In this document: positions 21,522 through 32,937 of the stretch, piece by piece
Position numbering within the stretch: position 1 is the first letter of the stretch
How the letters are laid out: the number at the start of each line of letters is the position of its first letter
Assembly: GCA_963556255.1 (NCBI GenBank)
Contig: OY744612.1
Location: 16,099,808 to 16,163,807 of the forward strand
Source: Allolobophora icterica
Taxonomy: Eukaryota > Annelida > Clitellata > Crassiclitellata > Lumbricidae
Length of the DNA: 64,000 bases
Direction of reading: 5' to 3'
Notes under the pieces: generated by a model
Database searches by the model: none
What the model was told of the DNA's origin: nothing
The model's input: the letters and a program-made list of their open reading frames with translations, nothing else
Program-made: the position numbers and the translations under genes

Positions 21522-23403
21522 GTGACTATGTCACCAAGCAGCAGACTTTGGTACCAACTTCAGCTGCAAAGTAAACACAAGTCCTGCAATGGAATGGTCC
21601 CATGTCCAGGACCTTGGAAATCATCCACTGCTGGTTCGTGGTCGAAACAGTGGGAAACGAACGCCTCTCCTACGTTCCATTATGGGACAATGGAGCTTTT
21701 CTTAAATTTATCACTTATTTACACACTTTGTCAATACTCATCACGGCCTTAGAAGTTGTATATAAAGCATCTCTGCAACAAACTGAACAATGCTGGACTC
21801 CTCAATCTCTCCTCTTGTTGGCATTTGGCATTACCATCCCATACTCCTTTACCCAGGCCCGAACTCCAATGAAGTACAAGGCCTACATGATATATCTACG
21901 CCTTGTACTGCTTTTAACGTCCGAGTCAAGTTGGTGTTTTAGACACGGAGCTTAAACTGTACCAAATGTGATGCTGGATAACCCCTTCAATTCTCTTTGA
22001 AGACATCCTTATTGGACAATGACCTTTCAGCTTAGCACTAACAGTAAACACACCTTTAACCATGCTAACTTACATTGGCAGTCATTTAACATACCTGAAA
22101 GGTAATCACTCATTACATACTTCTTGAACCAGAATACCAGCCTCAGTACCTAATGAATGAACTTTGGTCAAATGCAATCACAGCACCAGAAATCTGACAA
22201 ATGCACAACCTCTCGTTATAAGCATGCATGTATGAATATCAAATACAGCGTAGACCCTTTACATGCTACTGGTTTACGCACCAATCTGTTTACCATGAAG
22301 TGGTGTTATGTCCCCCAAAGCTATTTACCTTAACATGCTGTCCTGGTTAATGCATCACACAAGAATGGTACTGTAGTGCTACATACTGACTTTTTAAGCA
22401 TTATCCTATTTGCGTGCATCCAAGTTTACACGCGGAATCATAAGGCATGTCCCCTCCACAACTTTGCACTAATGAATCCACACTTCATTTGCAAGGGTTA
22501 TATGGCTTGAACATGAACTTTAAATGCCCATAATGCACTAGAAATTGACACTCAGGTGCAAGGCAAACACATTAGCAACTCATCACTACAAACTGAAGCC
22601 AGTGGCCACAAGATATGGCCACGCAAACTGCATCCAACATCACCCAACAATCTATTTCAAACAGGTTTTTCATTAAAACCACTTGTGCAATATCTTGTGT
22701 AGATGATCTCATTGATCTGGATAAACAGCGACAAGCTGTTACTAGAAAAATATTAAAAATTGCATTCTCGTGGTGGCTACAGATAGAAAAATATGTTCAA
22801 ACAGCAATCTGGCGACCAGCCGAAAAATGTGCACCCTTGATTACTTCAGCATCCCAAGGAGATGAAGTAACAGGAAGACAAGAAAACAAACACGATAATA
22901 ACCTAGCACAGAAAAAGAAAAACAAAATAGACAAAACAAAGACAAAACACAGAGAAGTGACAAATCGCAGTCAACCAGCACAGATGAACAAGAATTTTAA
23001 ATGCCCACAATGCACTAGGAATTGACACTGAGGTGCTCAGCAAACAAGTTAGCATGAAAGGAAATTGCTGTGGTCAAGGGAAATTTCAGGAGACACTCTT
23101 TTCCCAATTACAGTAACAAAAGCATTTTGGCTCAGGATCAAGGGTTAAGGCCAGAATCTTTGGTTCCTCTAACACTGGTAGTACGCAAACATACAAAGAC
23201 AGGAAGACAATTCTCAGAAAAATAGACACATCTATAGAAAACACCTAATCCTAAGAAAGAGCAGAAAGACAGACACATACACACACACAGGTGTCACAGA
23301 CCACATGCAAAATGACAGACAGACATACAGACAGACAGACAGACAGACAATCTGCTGCCCACACACCAGCAGGATCCAGCCTGACGAGTAGGCAACAGTT
23401 GCA
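21522..23403. other. Probable 3' UTR of the TSC22 gene (- strand) and flank
   Basis: Lies immediately 3' of the TSC22 stop codon. Contains the second member of the 18660-18800 repeat pair (22270-22410). It also holds a direct repeat of about 60 bp, 22505-22570 against 22990-23055, sharing TTTAAATGCCCA-AATGCACTA and AGGAATTGACACT. A + strand open frame of 136 codons (22615-23025) is lysine- and asparagine-rich and overlaps the repeat, so it is not treated as a gene. 23260-23350 is ACAC/AGAC simple sequence. Confidence 0.45.
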
Positions 23404-23646
23404 TCAAAAGAATATAGGCTGTTGAGGAAGAACAACCGGATTCTGTTGCTGTTCTTGTTGTTGTTGTTGTTTTACTTGTTGTTGCTGTTGTTGGATCTGG
23501 TTGAGAGTTTCGGGTAATGCCATGCTCCTCAAGAATTCGTTCTCAATCTCAAGCTGTTGATTTCGATTCATAAGATCGACGATCTGCTTCTTCAGCAATT
23601 CGATCTCCTCACGAACAGCAAACAGGAGATGGTTCTTGACGAGATC
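23404..23646 (-). CDS. TSC22D-like: TSC22/bunched family protein, terminal exon
   Basis: A 243-bp terminal exon with 80 residues plus stop TGA at 23404-23406. It starts at acceptor TTGTTGTCTGCCAG and reads [18 protein letters not shown], then [20 protein letters not shown]. This is the TSC box plus leucine zipper: leucines at heptad spacing in ELL, VDL, QQL and EFL. The DLVK-HL-FAVREE motif is diagnostic. After [11 protein letters not shown] the tail is glutamine-rich and ends PQQPIFF. Family members are dimerising nuclear/cytoplasmic regulators linked to growth, stress and glucocorticoid-type responses in other animals. The exon boundary before DLVK is at the same place as in vertebrate family genes, as I recall them. 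Confidence 0.95.
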   Translation of the reverse strand, partial: DLVKNHLLFAVREEIELLKKQIVDLMNRNQQLEIENEFLRSMALPETLNQIQQQQQQVKQQQQQEQQQNPVVLPQQPIFF

Positions 23647-23692
23647 CTGGCAGACAACAACCAGTTTTCAAATGGCTCTACCACTGTTCTGT

Positions 23693-23965
23693 CTCTATCT
23701 GTCTGTCTCTGTCTGTCTGTCTATCTCTATCCATCTGTCTCTGTCTGTCTGTATCTGCCTATCTGTCTGACTGTGTTTATCTGTCTGTCTACCTGTCCGT
23801 CTGTCTACCTGTCTGTCTGTTTCTGTCCGTCTGTATCTGCCTATCTGTCTGACTGTGTTTATCTGTCTGTCTATCTGTCCGTCTGTCTCTGTCCGTCTGT
23901 TTCTGTCTACCTCTGTCTGTCTGCATCTCTCTGTCTATCTGTCTCTGTCAGAGTGTCTGTCTGTT
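23693..23965. repeat. GTCTGTCT-rich microsatellite in TSC22 intron
   Basis: Imperfect CTGTCTGTCTATCTGTC repeats fill much of the 1054-bp intron between the last two exons, starting about 45 bp upstream of the acceptor. The + strand open frames over it (VSVCLYLSICP-like) are artefacts of the repeat. Confidence 0.9.
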
Positions 23966-24119
23966 GGTTTACCTGCGGCCTGTGATGCCTGTTTCTATGC
24001 ACGCCTGTCTTTCTATCTTTTTATCTTTCTGCTGATATCTGTTAAATCCTATGTGTCTGTTTTTCTCAGAAATGTCTTGATATCTTTGTCTGTTCATTAT
24101 TATTTAATTACTTATTATG

Positions 24120-24310
24120 CTTTTACTAAGCATCACTCACTATCTAATGACCAACCATCAATCGATGACGCCGAGTAATGTGTGCAATGGATTTGCTCAA
24201 GGCCTGTACACAGTAACCGTCTAAGTGGGAGCTTTGAACCCGTACCCACCTCATTACAGTGCAACTGTGCAAGCACTCTAACCAATCGGTTGCCATGTCC
24301 CACAATTATG
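24120..24310 (-). repeat. tRNA-derived SINE, family 2
   Basis: On the - strand: GGGACATGGCAACCGATTGG, then GTTAGAGTGCTTGCAC, then GGGTTCAAAGCTCCCAC (box-B-like), then CTTGAGCAAATCC and the 3' half with GGCGTCATCGATTG. Collinear with 25670-25860, 42300-42475 and 57505-57700. Confidence 0.75.
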
Positions 24311-24700
24311 CGCCATCACATTAGTGTTCTGCTGAAACTGCACTAATGTCTGAAGCACAATAAACATTAATTAGCAGTTGTGCCTAGAGCTTTTGAACTG
24401 TTACATAACCAGCTTCCAACAAGATCTCAAAAAACAGTTATTTAGTCAGGAAGACACAAAAACTTACATAGACACAGGACCAGATAGTCAGAAAGATGAG
24501 ACAGACACTTAGACACACACTTAGAGACATTTAGACAGGCAGGCAGACAGAGACAGTTCATGCAACAACAAGATCTACACAAAGACTGACATTATACAAA
24601 ACAGAAGAAAGAGACAAGTACAAAAGTCAGAAGAGCAAGACAGACACAAACAAAGAGGCAGACAGAAAGAGAGAGACAGGTGACTGCTAGTGAATCCTAC

Positions 24701-24746
24701 CATTGCTTGTTCAATCTTGTGATCGATTGCAGTATCACTTTCAGCC
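24701..24746 (-). CDS. TSC22D-like: TSC22/bunched family protein, short internal exon
   Basis: A 46-bp exon, acceptor TGTCTTTATTCCAG, donor GTAGGATT. It completes one codon and then reads AESDTAIDHKIEQAM. This matches the family's conserved segment that ends IDNKIEQAM directly before DLVK. Splicing ATG to GATCTC gives KIEQAM-DLVKNH in frame. The exon needs a preceding exon that ends two bases into a codon. The candidate at 33499-33869 satisfies this. Confidence 0.93.
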
Positions 24747-25073
24747 CTGGAATAAAGACACAGCAAGATAACACGCCCATTCATGATCACATTTTCTAAT
24801 CACAAAAGATTAATTGCTAAAACATTGCAGAGTGCCTAGAATAAAAACATCTGAACCAATCACAGATTCTTTTCATCACAGGCCATAGCTAGTACCTTAC
24901 CACACCCTTTTCTGACAACTCTGAACATAGCGTCGAGTCTGGAAGAAACTCTACTTGTTGGGCTTCCCTTGTTACAAGAGTCCATAGTGATTACTTTCCC
25001 ATTCATCTGAGCATTAGTTGCTTATGGAGTAACTTCTTGTTCCAATAAACTTTAACACCGCCTATATAGGGTG

Positions 25074-25380
25074 CTCGATAGTGTAGTGGTTAGTGTGCTG
25101 GACTGTCAATCGAGAGGTTCGGGGTTCAAATTCCCACCAGGGCTTAAATCTGGTTCGAGATTTCTGCACCACCCACACCCTTAGTCAACTCAGCTATAAT
25201 TAGTACACTGACTGTACACTGCTGATGGAAGACTGTACACTGTTGGTGGAAGATGAGACGGTGAGGGAGAGGACTGGCCATCTGCCCTCGTATGCCGAGG
25301 CTAAGAAAAATGAAGTCCCCTACACTTCATATCCATGGTGCCTTGGGCTACCTTAAGGAACTGCTCTTATCTTATCTTAT
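25074..25380 (+). repeat. tRNA-derived SINE, family 1, near full length
   Basis: The tRNA-like head is GGGTGCTCGATAGTGTAGTG then GTTAGTGTGCTGG (box A) and GGGGTTCAAATTCCCACC (box B). The body continues GGTTCGAGATTTCTGCACC. The tail half is GGCCATCTGCCCTCGTATGC through TTAAGGAACTGCTC and ends in TTATCTTATCTTATG. The head is shared with 36105-36245 and the tail with 42745-42895. No CCA-stem folding is expected of a working tRNA here. Confidence 0.85.
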
Positions 25381-25669
25381 GCGAGCCAGCATAACATTTC
25401 TGAGAGGTACTTTAAAGGCAGTCACAAAGAAATACGAACCTGAGGCATGGTTGTCAGTTGATAAAGCAGTTACATACCACGAGGTTTGAAAGCCAGTGAT
25501 AAAGTGAGTTGACTTGAAGGAAGAAAGGACGTATATACCTATATCTCACCTTACACTAACTAACCTAATATCACGATGCAGTGCACTGTGCTCTCAGGTA
25601 ATCAGTTGATGCGTGTTGCAAATGTTGCATTTCAGACTTTTGGTTTATAAAGTACAATAATACTCAATG
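25381..25669. other. TSC22 intron, no recognised feature
   Basis: Unassigned AT-rich sequence between two SINEs. Confidence 0.5.
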
Positions 25670-25860
25670 TGGAGCATGGTAGGTGATTGATTAGAGTGCT
25701 CGCCTTGCCCCCCCCCCTGAGATGTTGCTGTGTAAGGACCATGAGCAAGTCCCTCACTCACAATTGTTCAATGCCATCAACTGATCCTTGGTTATTAAAT
25801 AATGCACTTAATAAATGCATAATAATAAGAGTAATAATAATAATAATATAATAATAATCA
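25670..25860 (+). repeat. tRNA-derived SINE, family 2
   Basis: Contains GAGCATGGTAGGTGATTGAT then TAGAGTGCTCGCC (box-A side), a C-rich middle, CACAATTGTTCAATGCCATC, and an end ATGCACTTAATAAATGCATA followed by an ATAATAATA tail. Its end is the complement of 57505-57560, which shows that copy is inverted. Confidence 0.78.
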
Positions 25861-26380
25861 ACACTTACACTTACACGAACTAAAAGCATATTATACATTA
25901 CGCCAATCCAACCCAGCGCATGTTAGGTCCACACTTGACTGAACAGAATAATAATATTCGTGTTTATTGACAAGCTCACCTGACAAACCGCAGTAAGTAA
26001 ATTAGAAACATATGACAGTACAATTATCCAGATCTTACAGCACCTGCTCATTTTACTACTCCCCATAGGAAGTGGAAAGCCGAGTTGACCTAATGAGAAG
26101 CATGAGAAACACAGTGCTTAGTATCATAATTTATAGATACAAGCATCATATGACACAATGGAATTCGTACAGGAGAGAAGGATGATAGCTTCTAACAACT
26201 GATCACTTGCAGAAGGAAACCGACAATAAACATCTTTTTCATGTTCTACGTAAAGAAGGGCAGTGACCACAGAGGTCACACTTTGCCCATCTCCATAGCA
26301 ATTCATCAGAAGCAAGGTGTAAGGGATGCTATAGGTAAAGTCCAAACAAAAGCACCCTCGTCAGACAATACCTTTTGCTA

Positions 26381-26540
26381 ACCTTCCAAGTAGTGTTGGC
26401 ACGTCAATCCAAAAGCCACACGGATGGCTTTTCTGTAAGTGTCTGACGGTACTTCCCAGTACTTCAGTGGATGATCACCCATCCAAGCACTAACCAGATT
26501 CAACTTCACTGTGCCAGCCGCAGCATACCATCAGAATGCC
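26381..26540 (-). repeat. 5S rRNA-derived SINE
   Basis: On the - strand around 26520-26430: ATCTGGTTAGTGCTTGGATG then GGTGATCATC, then CTGGGAAGTACCGTCAG. This corresponds to the 3' half of animal 5S rRNA (internal control region with TGGTTAGTACTTGGATGGG and TGGGAATACC). It is diverged and followed by non-5S sequence (GAAAAGCCATCCGTGTGGCT), as in SINE3-type 5S retroposons. It is not an intact 5S gene. Confidence 0.8.
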
Positions 26541-28159
26541 TTCTTTACATAGATTTTTTACAGAAGAATTGCACTACCATCCTTTCTACAAAGATGAGGT
26601 GTTGCGCTGTCGCTTATGCCTGGCAGCTGAGTTAGACAAATGTGCATGGACACATGGATAGGATGAATGGTTAGCCATAAGTGAGTCAAGCAACACCATG
26701 CTCTGCTGCTGAATTCAGCAAAGAGCAATGGCTGATGCTCTTAATGCCTGGGCACTGGCAACTAAAGATGAGCCAGTGAAGTTGCTCAACATTGTTCTGA
26801 GTGCTGAGTGGTGATGGTGCATAAGTGACCAGTCCAGAGTCAACAAAGTATGGGTAGGGAGTACATAGGGACCTTCTCATGGTCAACGCATTGGCTGGCG
26901 AGTTTGATGTTTATTTTAGCTCAGCCTGTGTGCACATCATCGTCATTAATGCTGAAGAAAGACAGAATCCTGAGGTGGGCAATTCTTCCATATATTCTCA
27001 AAGAGCAGCACTGGTCCTTCAAATGAACACTTGCTCTGAAGTAAGACTTCACTGATCTCCACCACCCATTGGGGGGATCCTGTAAAGCTTGAGCAACAGG
27101 CCTGAATGCCAGACTGTGTTGTATGTGTAAATATATACTGCATTAAGTAAATATATATATTTGCTTCTGAGTAGATAACCTTGAAGAGGCGCTATATAAA
27201 TTCTCCAAATGAATATATATATATATATATATCTAAATTTACATACCTATATATATGTATGTGTAAATAATAACATATATATCTATACATAGTAATTATT
27301 TTAAAAATAAATCACAACGAAGCTGCAGAGAAAACAGCTGGTGGGATCTGGAAATCCATTCCTAGTCAAGTGGAAAACCTGGATCAAAGACTTGGTTATC
27401 CAAAACAGATACACCATCATAAAATGTCTAGTAACTTCAGTGGTCACAGATGTAAATGCATGAGTCTGACAAGTAGTAGAGATCAACAGTGGCCTACAAT
27501 TGGACAGTCCGTGACACTTAAAAGAGTAGTCAGTTAAAGTGTGTAGCAAAAGCCACATTGTCTTGTTATACTAGCATATAGTTACACAGACTTGACTAGC
27601 AGTAGATCACATTTACTGTAAAACTAGCAAAGGCCCTACATGAATCCTCCTTTACACTTAATTCCATTCTTTCTGTGGCTCATGTTACTCTCTTAAAAGC
27701 TTCATTAACAGAGAGCTCATGGGCATAAAACATCTCATCAGAGTTTGCAGACTAGACGTTCCATCTAAATTCTCAAGAAAAGCCATTCTGTCCTTTAAGG
27801 TCCATGCAGAACAATGCCAGACACCATTGTCACATACACAACACCCATACACTTATCCTTTCTAGCAAGGAAGCAAATTAACTCTGTCCCTTAGCCTCAG
27901 ATATTCAGTGTATTGTTTCATGGTAACCACGCAAGAACATCTAATTGCAGGCCACAGCCTCAGGACAATCAGGCACTTCAAGCATTATGGCCACATTAAC
28001 ATTTCACACAGCAATTCTGATTATCATTTCAGACATTGCTTTAACAGCAGAATTATCTGACAGCAGCCATTTATTAGTAGGGAAATGCATCTGGCCATGT
28101 AAATGTCTGCAGTCATTTAAGTGTTTACCTATAAGCAAGATGGACTAGTTCTTGGCCAG
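26541..28159. other. TSC22 intron, unassigned with a retroposon end
   Basis: 27165-27235 reads CTGAGTAGATAACC, AAGAGGCGCTATATAAATTC, then TCCAAATGAATATATATA, a typical + strand LINE or SINE end running into a TA microsatellite (27210-27232). The upstream body (about 26600-27160) may belong to that element but has no RT blocks I can read. 27236-28159 shows nothing recognisable. Confidence 0.45.
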
Positions 28160-29092
28160 TGCTGCAAGGCTTTCAAAAAGGGAGCAAGAGTATGAAGAAG
28201 GAGATACCAGGATGCACAAGGAAGGCACAGAGTGTCAGAGCCAGGGAGGGAAAGGCTATTTACAAGGAAGCTAAGTGCTAACCAACCAAAACAGATCAGG
28301 ATCATTTGCCAAGTGGGATAAGCTCAAAACAGTGCTTGCTTTTCTTCACCTATCCCAACCCAAAGTCATCTGAAAGCCTCCTTGCTACTCGTGGACAATG
28401 GAAATCAGCCTCTCACCTTTGTGAATGTTTATCATGTCCTCCGTCCTTTTCACTCTCTCGCTTCTTTTCAGAATTTCAGTCGCTGCTTGAGTTTCTAGCT
28501 TCTTCTCCTTCTGAACTTGTCATTAATTACAGGCGACTTCAGTATACACACATGGATACTATGGATAATGTCTCAGAAACTTTTCAAGATCTCTCAAACT
28601 TCGACATAAGTAACAAGCAACACATCTCTTTCCCAATTCCTGAAATGGACCATATGCTTCACCTCTTCATAACTCGGCCCCACTCTTTCGCTTTCAGAAG
28701 CATCTCTCAAAAAGAGTATAAGCTCTGACTGAGACACGTAATCTCATTTTCTCATCTCCTGATAAGGCACGCTGTGCCTTTGATCGTATTTGCACTGTCT
28801 TCTGAAAGAATGTTTTGATGTCTTGGGAAAATTATCACATCCATCATCCACCTCTCTCTCCACTGAAGGCTGTGTGCCTGCCCCAGTTTGCTCTTGTCAC
28901 AGTTTACCCTCTACTTAAACAGCCATCTCTCTTTACTGATGATCTATCAAACTATCACCATATCTCAACTCTCAATTTTATTTCCAAAATTCTGGAAAAC
29001 GTAATTGCCAATCGTCTCAGCACATAACCTCTACTATCTTTCCAATCCACCTACTGCAAAAACTGCCTTACTGTGATGATGTCCTTAAACTA
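28160..29092 (+). mobile_element. L2/CR1-like LINE, N-terminal RT part
   Basis: Decayed linker region, then RT blocks: VYPLLKQPSLFTDDLSNYHH, ISTLNFISKILENVIANRLS (28907-29024), and the next block FQSTYCKN in the same path after a stop (29040-29065). It breaks at DDVLK (29078-29092). The expected continuation MDKGKVTALSLLDL appears at 30245. The two parts belong to one element split by an insertion. Confidence 0.85.
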
Positions 29093-30240
29093 TACACTTA
29101 TGTCTTATTTACACTTATGTCTTATTAAATGATGAGTTGAGTTATAATGTAGTTGCATTATGGTAAGTGTTGATGCATCTAGGTTGTGTATTTAAATGAA
29201 TTAATTAATTACCAGCATCTAAAACCAGTATCTTAAGGTATAAAATACATAGACAGGGCTGGTGGAATACAATTTGCTGTGCTGGATTATTCGATGTAAA
29301 GCAGGGAACCAATGTCCATGACTGAATAATTCAAATCTTAACAGTTGGCGAAAAGATCGTCTGCTTGAATGGCTGTCGATTGTTGCTCTGGAGCCAAGTA
29401 CAGCAAAGATTTTCAGTTGGAGTTTTGACAGTGGTGAGCATTGGTCATCACTGGAGAATAGTTCAACTCGTCTGCTCTTGATTAATTCGATAGAAGAATT
29501 TATGCAAGTTAGATCAGTTTACGTCAAAGATTTGAGTATAATGAAAAAACTCAGCCTGGCGAACATTAGAAACAACTCAACTGTCGAGAAGCATTGAATT
29601 ATAAAGTTATGACGTCTGAAGTGTGTGGTACCTTCAGCGATGGTTGGGTGATTGGATTAAATTCCAGTTTAAAGAAAAACTGTGCTGAGGTGAGCTAAGT
29701 TTTTGATCAAGCCGGTGATCAACAATCGGACATAACACTTCAGATGATGTAATCTATCGAACTCTTAACCGAAAGAACAAATGTTGAAATGTCAATCAAG
29801 AAATTATCGCAAAGATCCAGAAGAAGCAATCTTCGTGAAAGATGAGTCAAGTACGAGTAACAGCAAAGATCCAAGAAAGACCAGAAGAGGGAGCTTAGTA
29901 TAGGTAATAATATAACAGTAATTACATTATAAGATGCTGGTTTAGGTAGAATTATTCTACCAAATCTTAGTCAGCACTTTTCGTGCAATGATTGTATGAT
30001 TGTACAGTGACATTTTTCTTATTTTTGTATATTAAGCGTTATATTAACTATTATATTAACGCTTATATTATATTAAATAATTCAAACTGAAAAGAACTGA
30101 TTGACATTTTTTGCAAAGCTATTATATATTATTGCTACAATGATAATGGGGCTTTTGTTTCAAACTAGCGGACCCGTGTAAGATTCAACACCAACATAAT
30201 GCTGAAACTTAACTACTTGAAATTCATAATCGTATAATTG
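29093..30240. mobile_element. 1.15-kb insertion splitting the LINE; possible pogo/Tigger remnant
   Basis: Delimited by LINE homology on both sides. Its ends look like weak inverted repeats TACACTTATG and CATAATCGTA with TA outside each, which would fit a TA-targeting (Tc1/mariner/pogo) element. Around 29610-29690 the + strand reads VCGTFSDGWVIGL and SSLKKNCAEVS. This recalls the HTH region of CENP-B/Tigger-type transposases (SDGWLxRFK). Many stops, so inactive. Class assignment is tentative. Confidence 0.5.
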
Positions 30241-30720
30241 CTCCATGGACAAAGGTAAAGTAACTGCCCTCAGTCTCCTTGACCTATTTGCTGTATTGAA
30301 TACTGTTCATCACGACATACTCCTCCACTGCCTTGAACACTGGTTCAGGCTTTCTGGTCTGGCTCTTAGCTGGTTTGTACCTTCCCTAAATCCTCATGCT
30401 CACTCAGTTTGTGTCAATCAACTCACTTCAGCACCAACTGTTTTGAACTGCAGTGTCCGACACGGTTCTGTATGGGGCCTGCTCCTGTTTACATTCGTAT
30501 ATACTGCACAACATGGTTCACTACTTACTGATAGCTATCCAGACTACCAGTTTTATGCAGATGATGCCCAGTTTTTCCTAGCTTTGACAGTTCTATGTAA
30601 TTCAACTCTCCAACTAATAATTTCAGTTTTCAGTGCTGTTTAGTCTTGGATGGGGCCCAGTAATAAACTTAAAATCAATCAATCGTTAATTATTCGTTTA
30701 CTTCAGATTAGAGAAGTTGC
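30241..30720 (+). mobile_element. L2/CR1-like LINE, catalytic RT part
   Basis: An open frame of 132 codons reads DKGKVTALSLLDLFAVLNTV, HHDILLHCLEHWFRLSG, SVCVNQLTSAPTVLNC, SVRHGSVWGLLLF and the box YADD (30554-30565), then AQFFLAL. The SALSLLDL-AVLNTVHHDILL block corresponds to SAAFDTIDHxILL, with D and F changed, so it is catalytically altered. It is the continuation of 28160-29092. Confidence 0.88.
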
Positions 30721-30791
30721 TATATATGCAACTTGTTTACATGATTGTATAGAGTTCGTTACTTTGTTTAACCTGCCCCTACCGTCTACAG

Positions 30792-31954
30792 CAGGGGTTC
30801 TCAAACTTTATTTTTATTGTACCCCCAGGCTAAAAACTCGAGTGTTGGCGTACCCCCAGCTGATCAGAAACAACAGGCGAGCTCGAAGTGCCACTGCAAT
30901 CAGCGTAGCACCATGGCATCGGTAGACAAATTTAAAATATAATTTTAAGAATGAAATCATATCAACAAGAGGTAAAATTAAATCACTATTACAAAGTGTT
31001 AATGTGAGCTGCTTTTGCAAAGTGTTAATGTGAGCCTGTTTCGACAAGCACAGATTTGCAATATCTGGTTTAATATTTGTCAATTTCAAACGCAAATCTG
31101 GTTCGACTTCAAGTATTGTTCTCTATTTGTTTTTGATCACAAGCATTGCTGAAAAACCAGTTTCGCACAGATATCACATGCTGAAGGGAGTCAAAAATTT
31201 TAAAGCTGGATCACAAATTAATCCATATTCAGCTCTTCGTTTCAGCCAGAAATGGCACCTGTCTTTCATGAATTAGTTCTTCATTTCGTCAAACTGTCTA
31301 ATCTTACGCTGCATACCAGTGCCGTCGTCCTCGTTAGGGTCTTATCTACTCTGGCACCTGGAGCGTCAGTCTCGGTAGATTCAGTGCTAACAGTTGCGTT
31401 GAGAGGTTCTGGCTTTCTTTTAAGCGGTTGTTTTTTCAACCATTTAACCATTGTTGGTTTTAAAATAATAATGCTTGTATGCAGCATTGTAGTTACTTGT
31501 ATAATAATTATTTGTTGTGAAAAAATAAATGACGCGGGTGTGACGTTCCTCCCTAATAAAATCTTTGGTTTCAACATTAAAAATAAATGACGCAGGTGTG
31601 ACGTTTCAACATTAAAAATATATCATAGACAAGGAATAGCAATCAAAGAAAGATGGGAACTAACTCATAGAAAATTTACACTTCTAAGAAAAGGAAGCGC
31701 ATGGTGGACGTAGCTAATAGCTAATCAAAGAAAGATGGGCATAAACTCATAGAAAATTTAAAGAAAAAGAAGCGTATCTTGGACGTGGAATAGTGACTTC
31801 ATTAGTCAATAGCTAATCAAAGAAACATACGAATAAACTCATAGAAAATTTCTTTTTTCCCCAATTATTTCGCGTACCCCTTAGCGACACCTGGCGTACC
31901 CCTAGGGGTACGCGTACCCCTAGGGGTACGCGTACCACCGTTTGAGAACCCCTG
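30792..31954 (-). mobile_element. Internally deleted hAT transposon with transposase ends
   Basis: Perfect 8-bp target duplication GTCTACAG (30784-30791, 31955-31962). Ends CAGGGGTTCTCAAAC and GTTTGAGAACCCCTG form a 14-16-bp TIR, followed by GTACCCC-rich subterminal repeats. On the - strand, 31260-31018 carries the hAT C-terminal block: KRRAEYGLICDPALKFLTPF, then TGFSAMLVIKNK, then LRLKLTNIKPDIANLCLSKQ, with two stops. A separate frame at 31577-31281 (VKWLKKQPLKRKPEPLNA) looks like a transposase N-terminus joined directly to the C-terminal part, so the catalytic core is missing. Direct AT-rich repeats (AATCAAAGAAAGATGGG) occur at 31645-31830. Confidence 0.93.
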
Positions 31955-31962
31955 GTCTACAG

Positions 31963-32239
31963 TAACAGAACATGCAGATGTGTTTCATTTTTGTTTATGT
32001 AACTAAGGCAAGCCAAGTTGGTAAGGTTTGGGAGCTGAGCCAACAGTCTGATCAGTATATGATCTTATATTATATGATCTTAGGCCTAGACCACACAACT
32101 TTTCACTTCCTACTAAAGATAATAGAAATTTTATTTCTCGTATCTTGTTTGATTGTTAACTTTATTATTCTTTGACATTGTTGTTACTTGACTTGTATAT
32201 GTACCCTAATGCAGTCTGTCATTTGGCTTTTGAATAAAC

Positions 32240-32273
<34 letters not shown>

Positions 32274-32282
32274 TGTGTTTCT
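31963..32282. other. Intronic sequence ending in a TA microsatellite
   Basis: No gene. 32243-32271 is a pure TA run that abuts the retroposon tail to its right. Confidence 0.6.
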
Positions 32283-32900
32283 GTATTGTATTGCATTGTA
32301 TTGTATTTATGCATTTATAAAGCGCCTCTCGCAGTACAACCTAATCAGAGGCGCTGTATAAGCCCAAGACATGAAGTTCCGGTCATCTTTGTCCAGCACG
32401 ATGAATCCGTGAGGTCAGAAACGGAGGTTATACATGCCTTGTTGGGTGGCAAGGATGAGACTACGGAGCACATGGAGTTGATTCAAGCATCATTGAACAA
32501 GCGGTCATCCACCATTCTTGCTAAGTCCAAGCCATGCTGGGCGGTGGGAGGGAGGAAACCACAGCGATCAGTTTCCAGCAATCAGTTTTTCTATCTTTCC
32601 CCTATCCCCAGTTTTCACATAGCCCCACCATGATGGGGAGGTGTACATGGTGGTCATTTTGGCCACTTCAGGATGGAAGGATGGGGAGAGGCCATGGGTC
32701 GGAGGACCCTGAGTGCGTAGTGCATACAGCCATAATGAGCAGGAGGAGAGTACCTCGTCGATGTGTGATGCCATGCTAAGATCGGATCTTGATGTGACCC
32801 CAGTACGCGAATGGTATTAACTTGCTCTGCCCCCTGAATGAATAGTGGGATGGTTGATCCCTTCTGATCCCTCCTCGAGATCAGCTTCTAAGATCAAATT
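32283..32900 (-). mobile_element. Retroposon with ATACA tail and GCGCCTCT hairpin end
   Basis: Read on the - strand, the 3' end is GCGCCTCTGATTAGG ... GAGGCGCTTTATAAATGC followed by ATACAATACAATGC repeats (32370 down to 32283). GCGCCTCT and AGAGGCGC can pair. The same end occurs at 50270-50398 (+) and 62440-62505 (-). The left extent of this copy is uncertain. The body to 32900 has no RT blocks I recognise. Confidence 0.6.
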
Positions 32901-32937
32901 CCTTATCCTTTCACATGTATACTACACAGCTAAAGAA

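Noticed and set aside
22615..23025. 136-codon + strand ORF ending FKCPQCTRN
   Set aside because: Lys/Asn-rich, overlaps a direct repeat, antisense to the probable TSC22 3' UTR, and no domain recognised.
25074..25150. Functional tRNA gene
   Set aside because: Box A and B are present, but the acceptor stem does not pair and the sequence continues into a SINE body shared with other copies.
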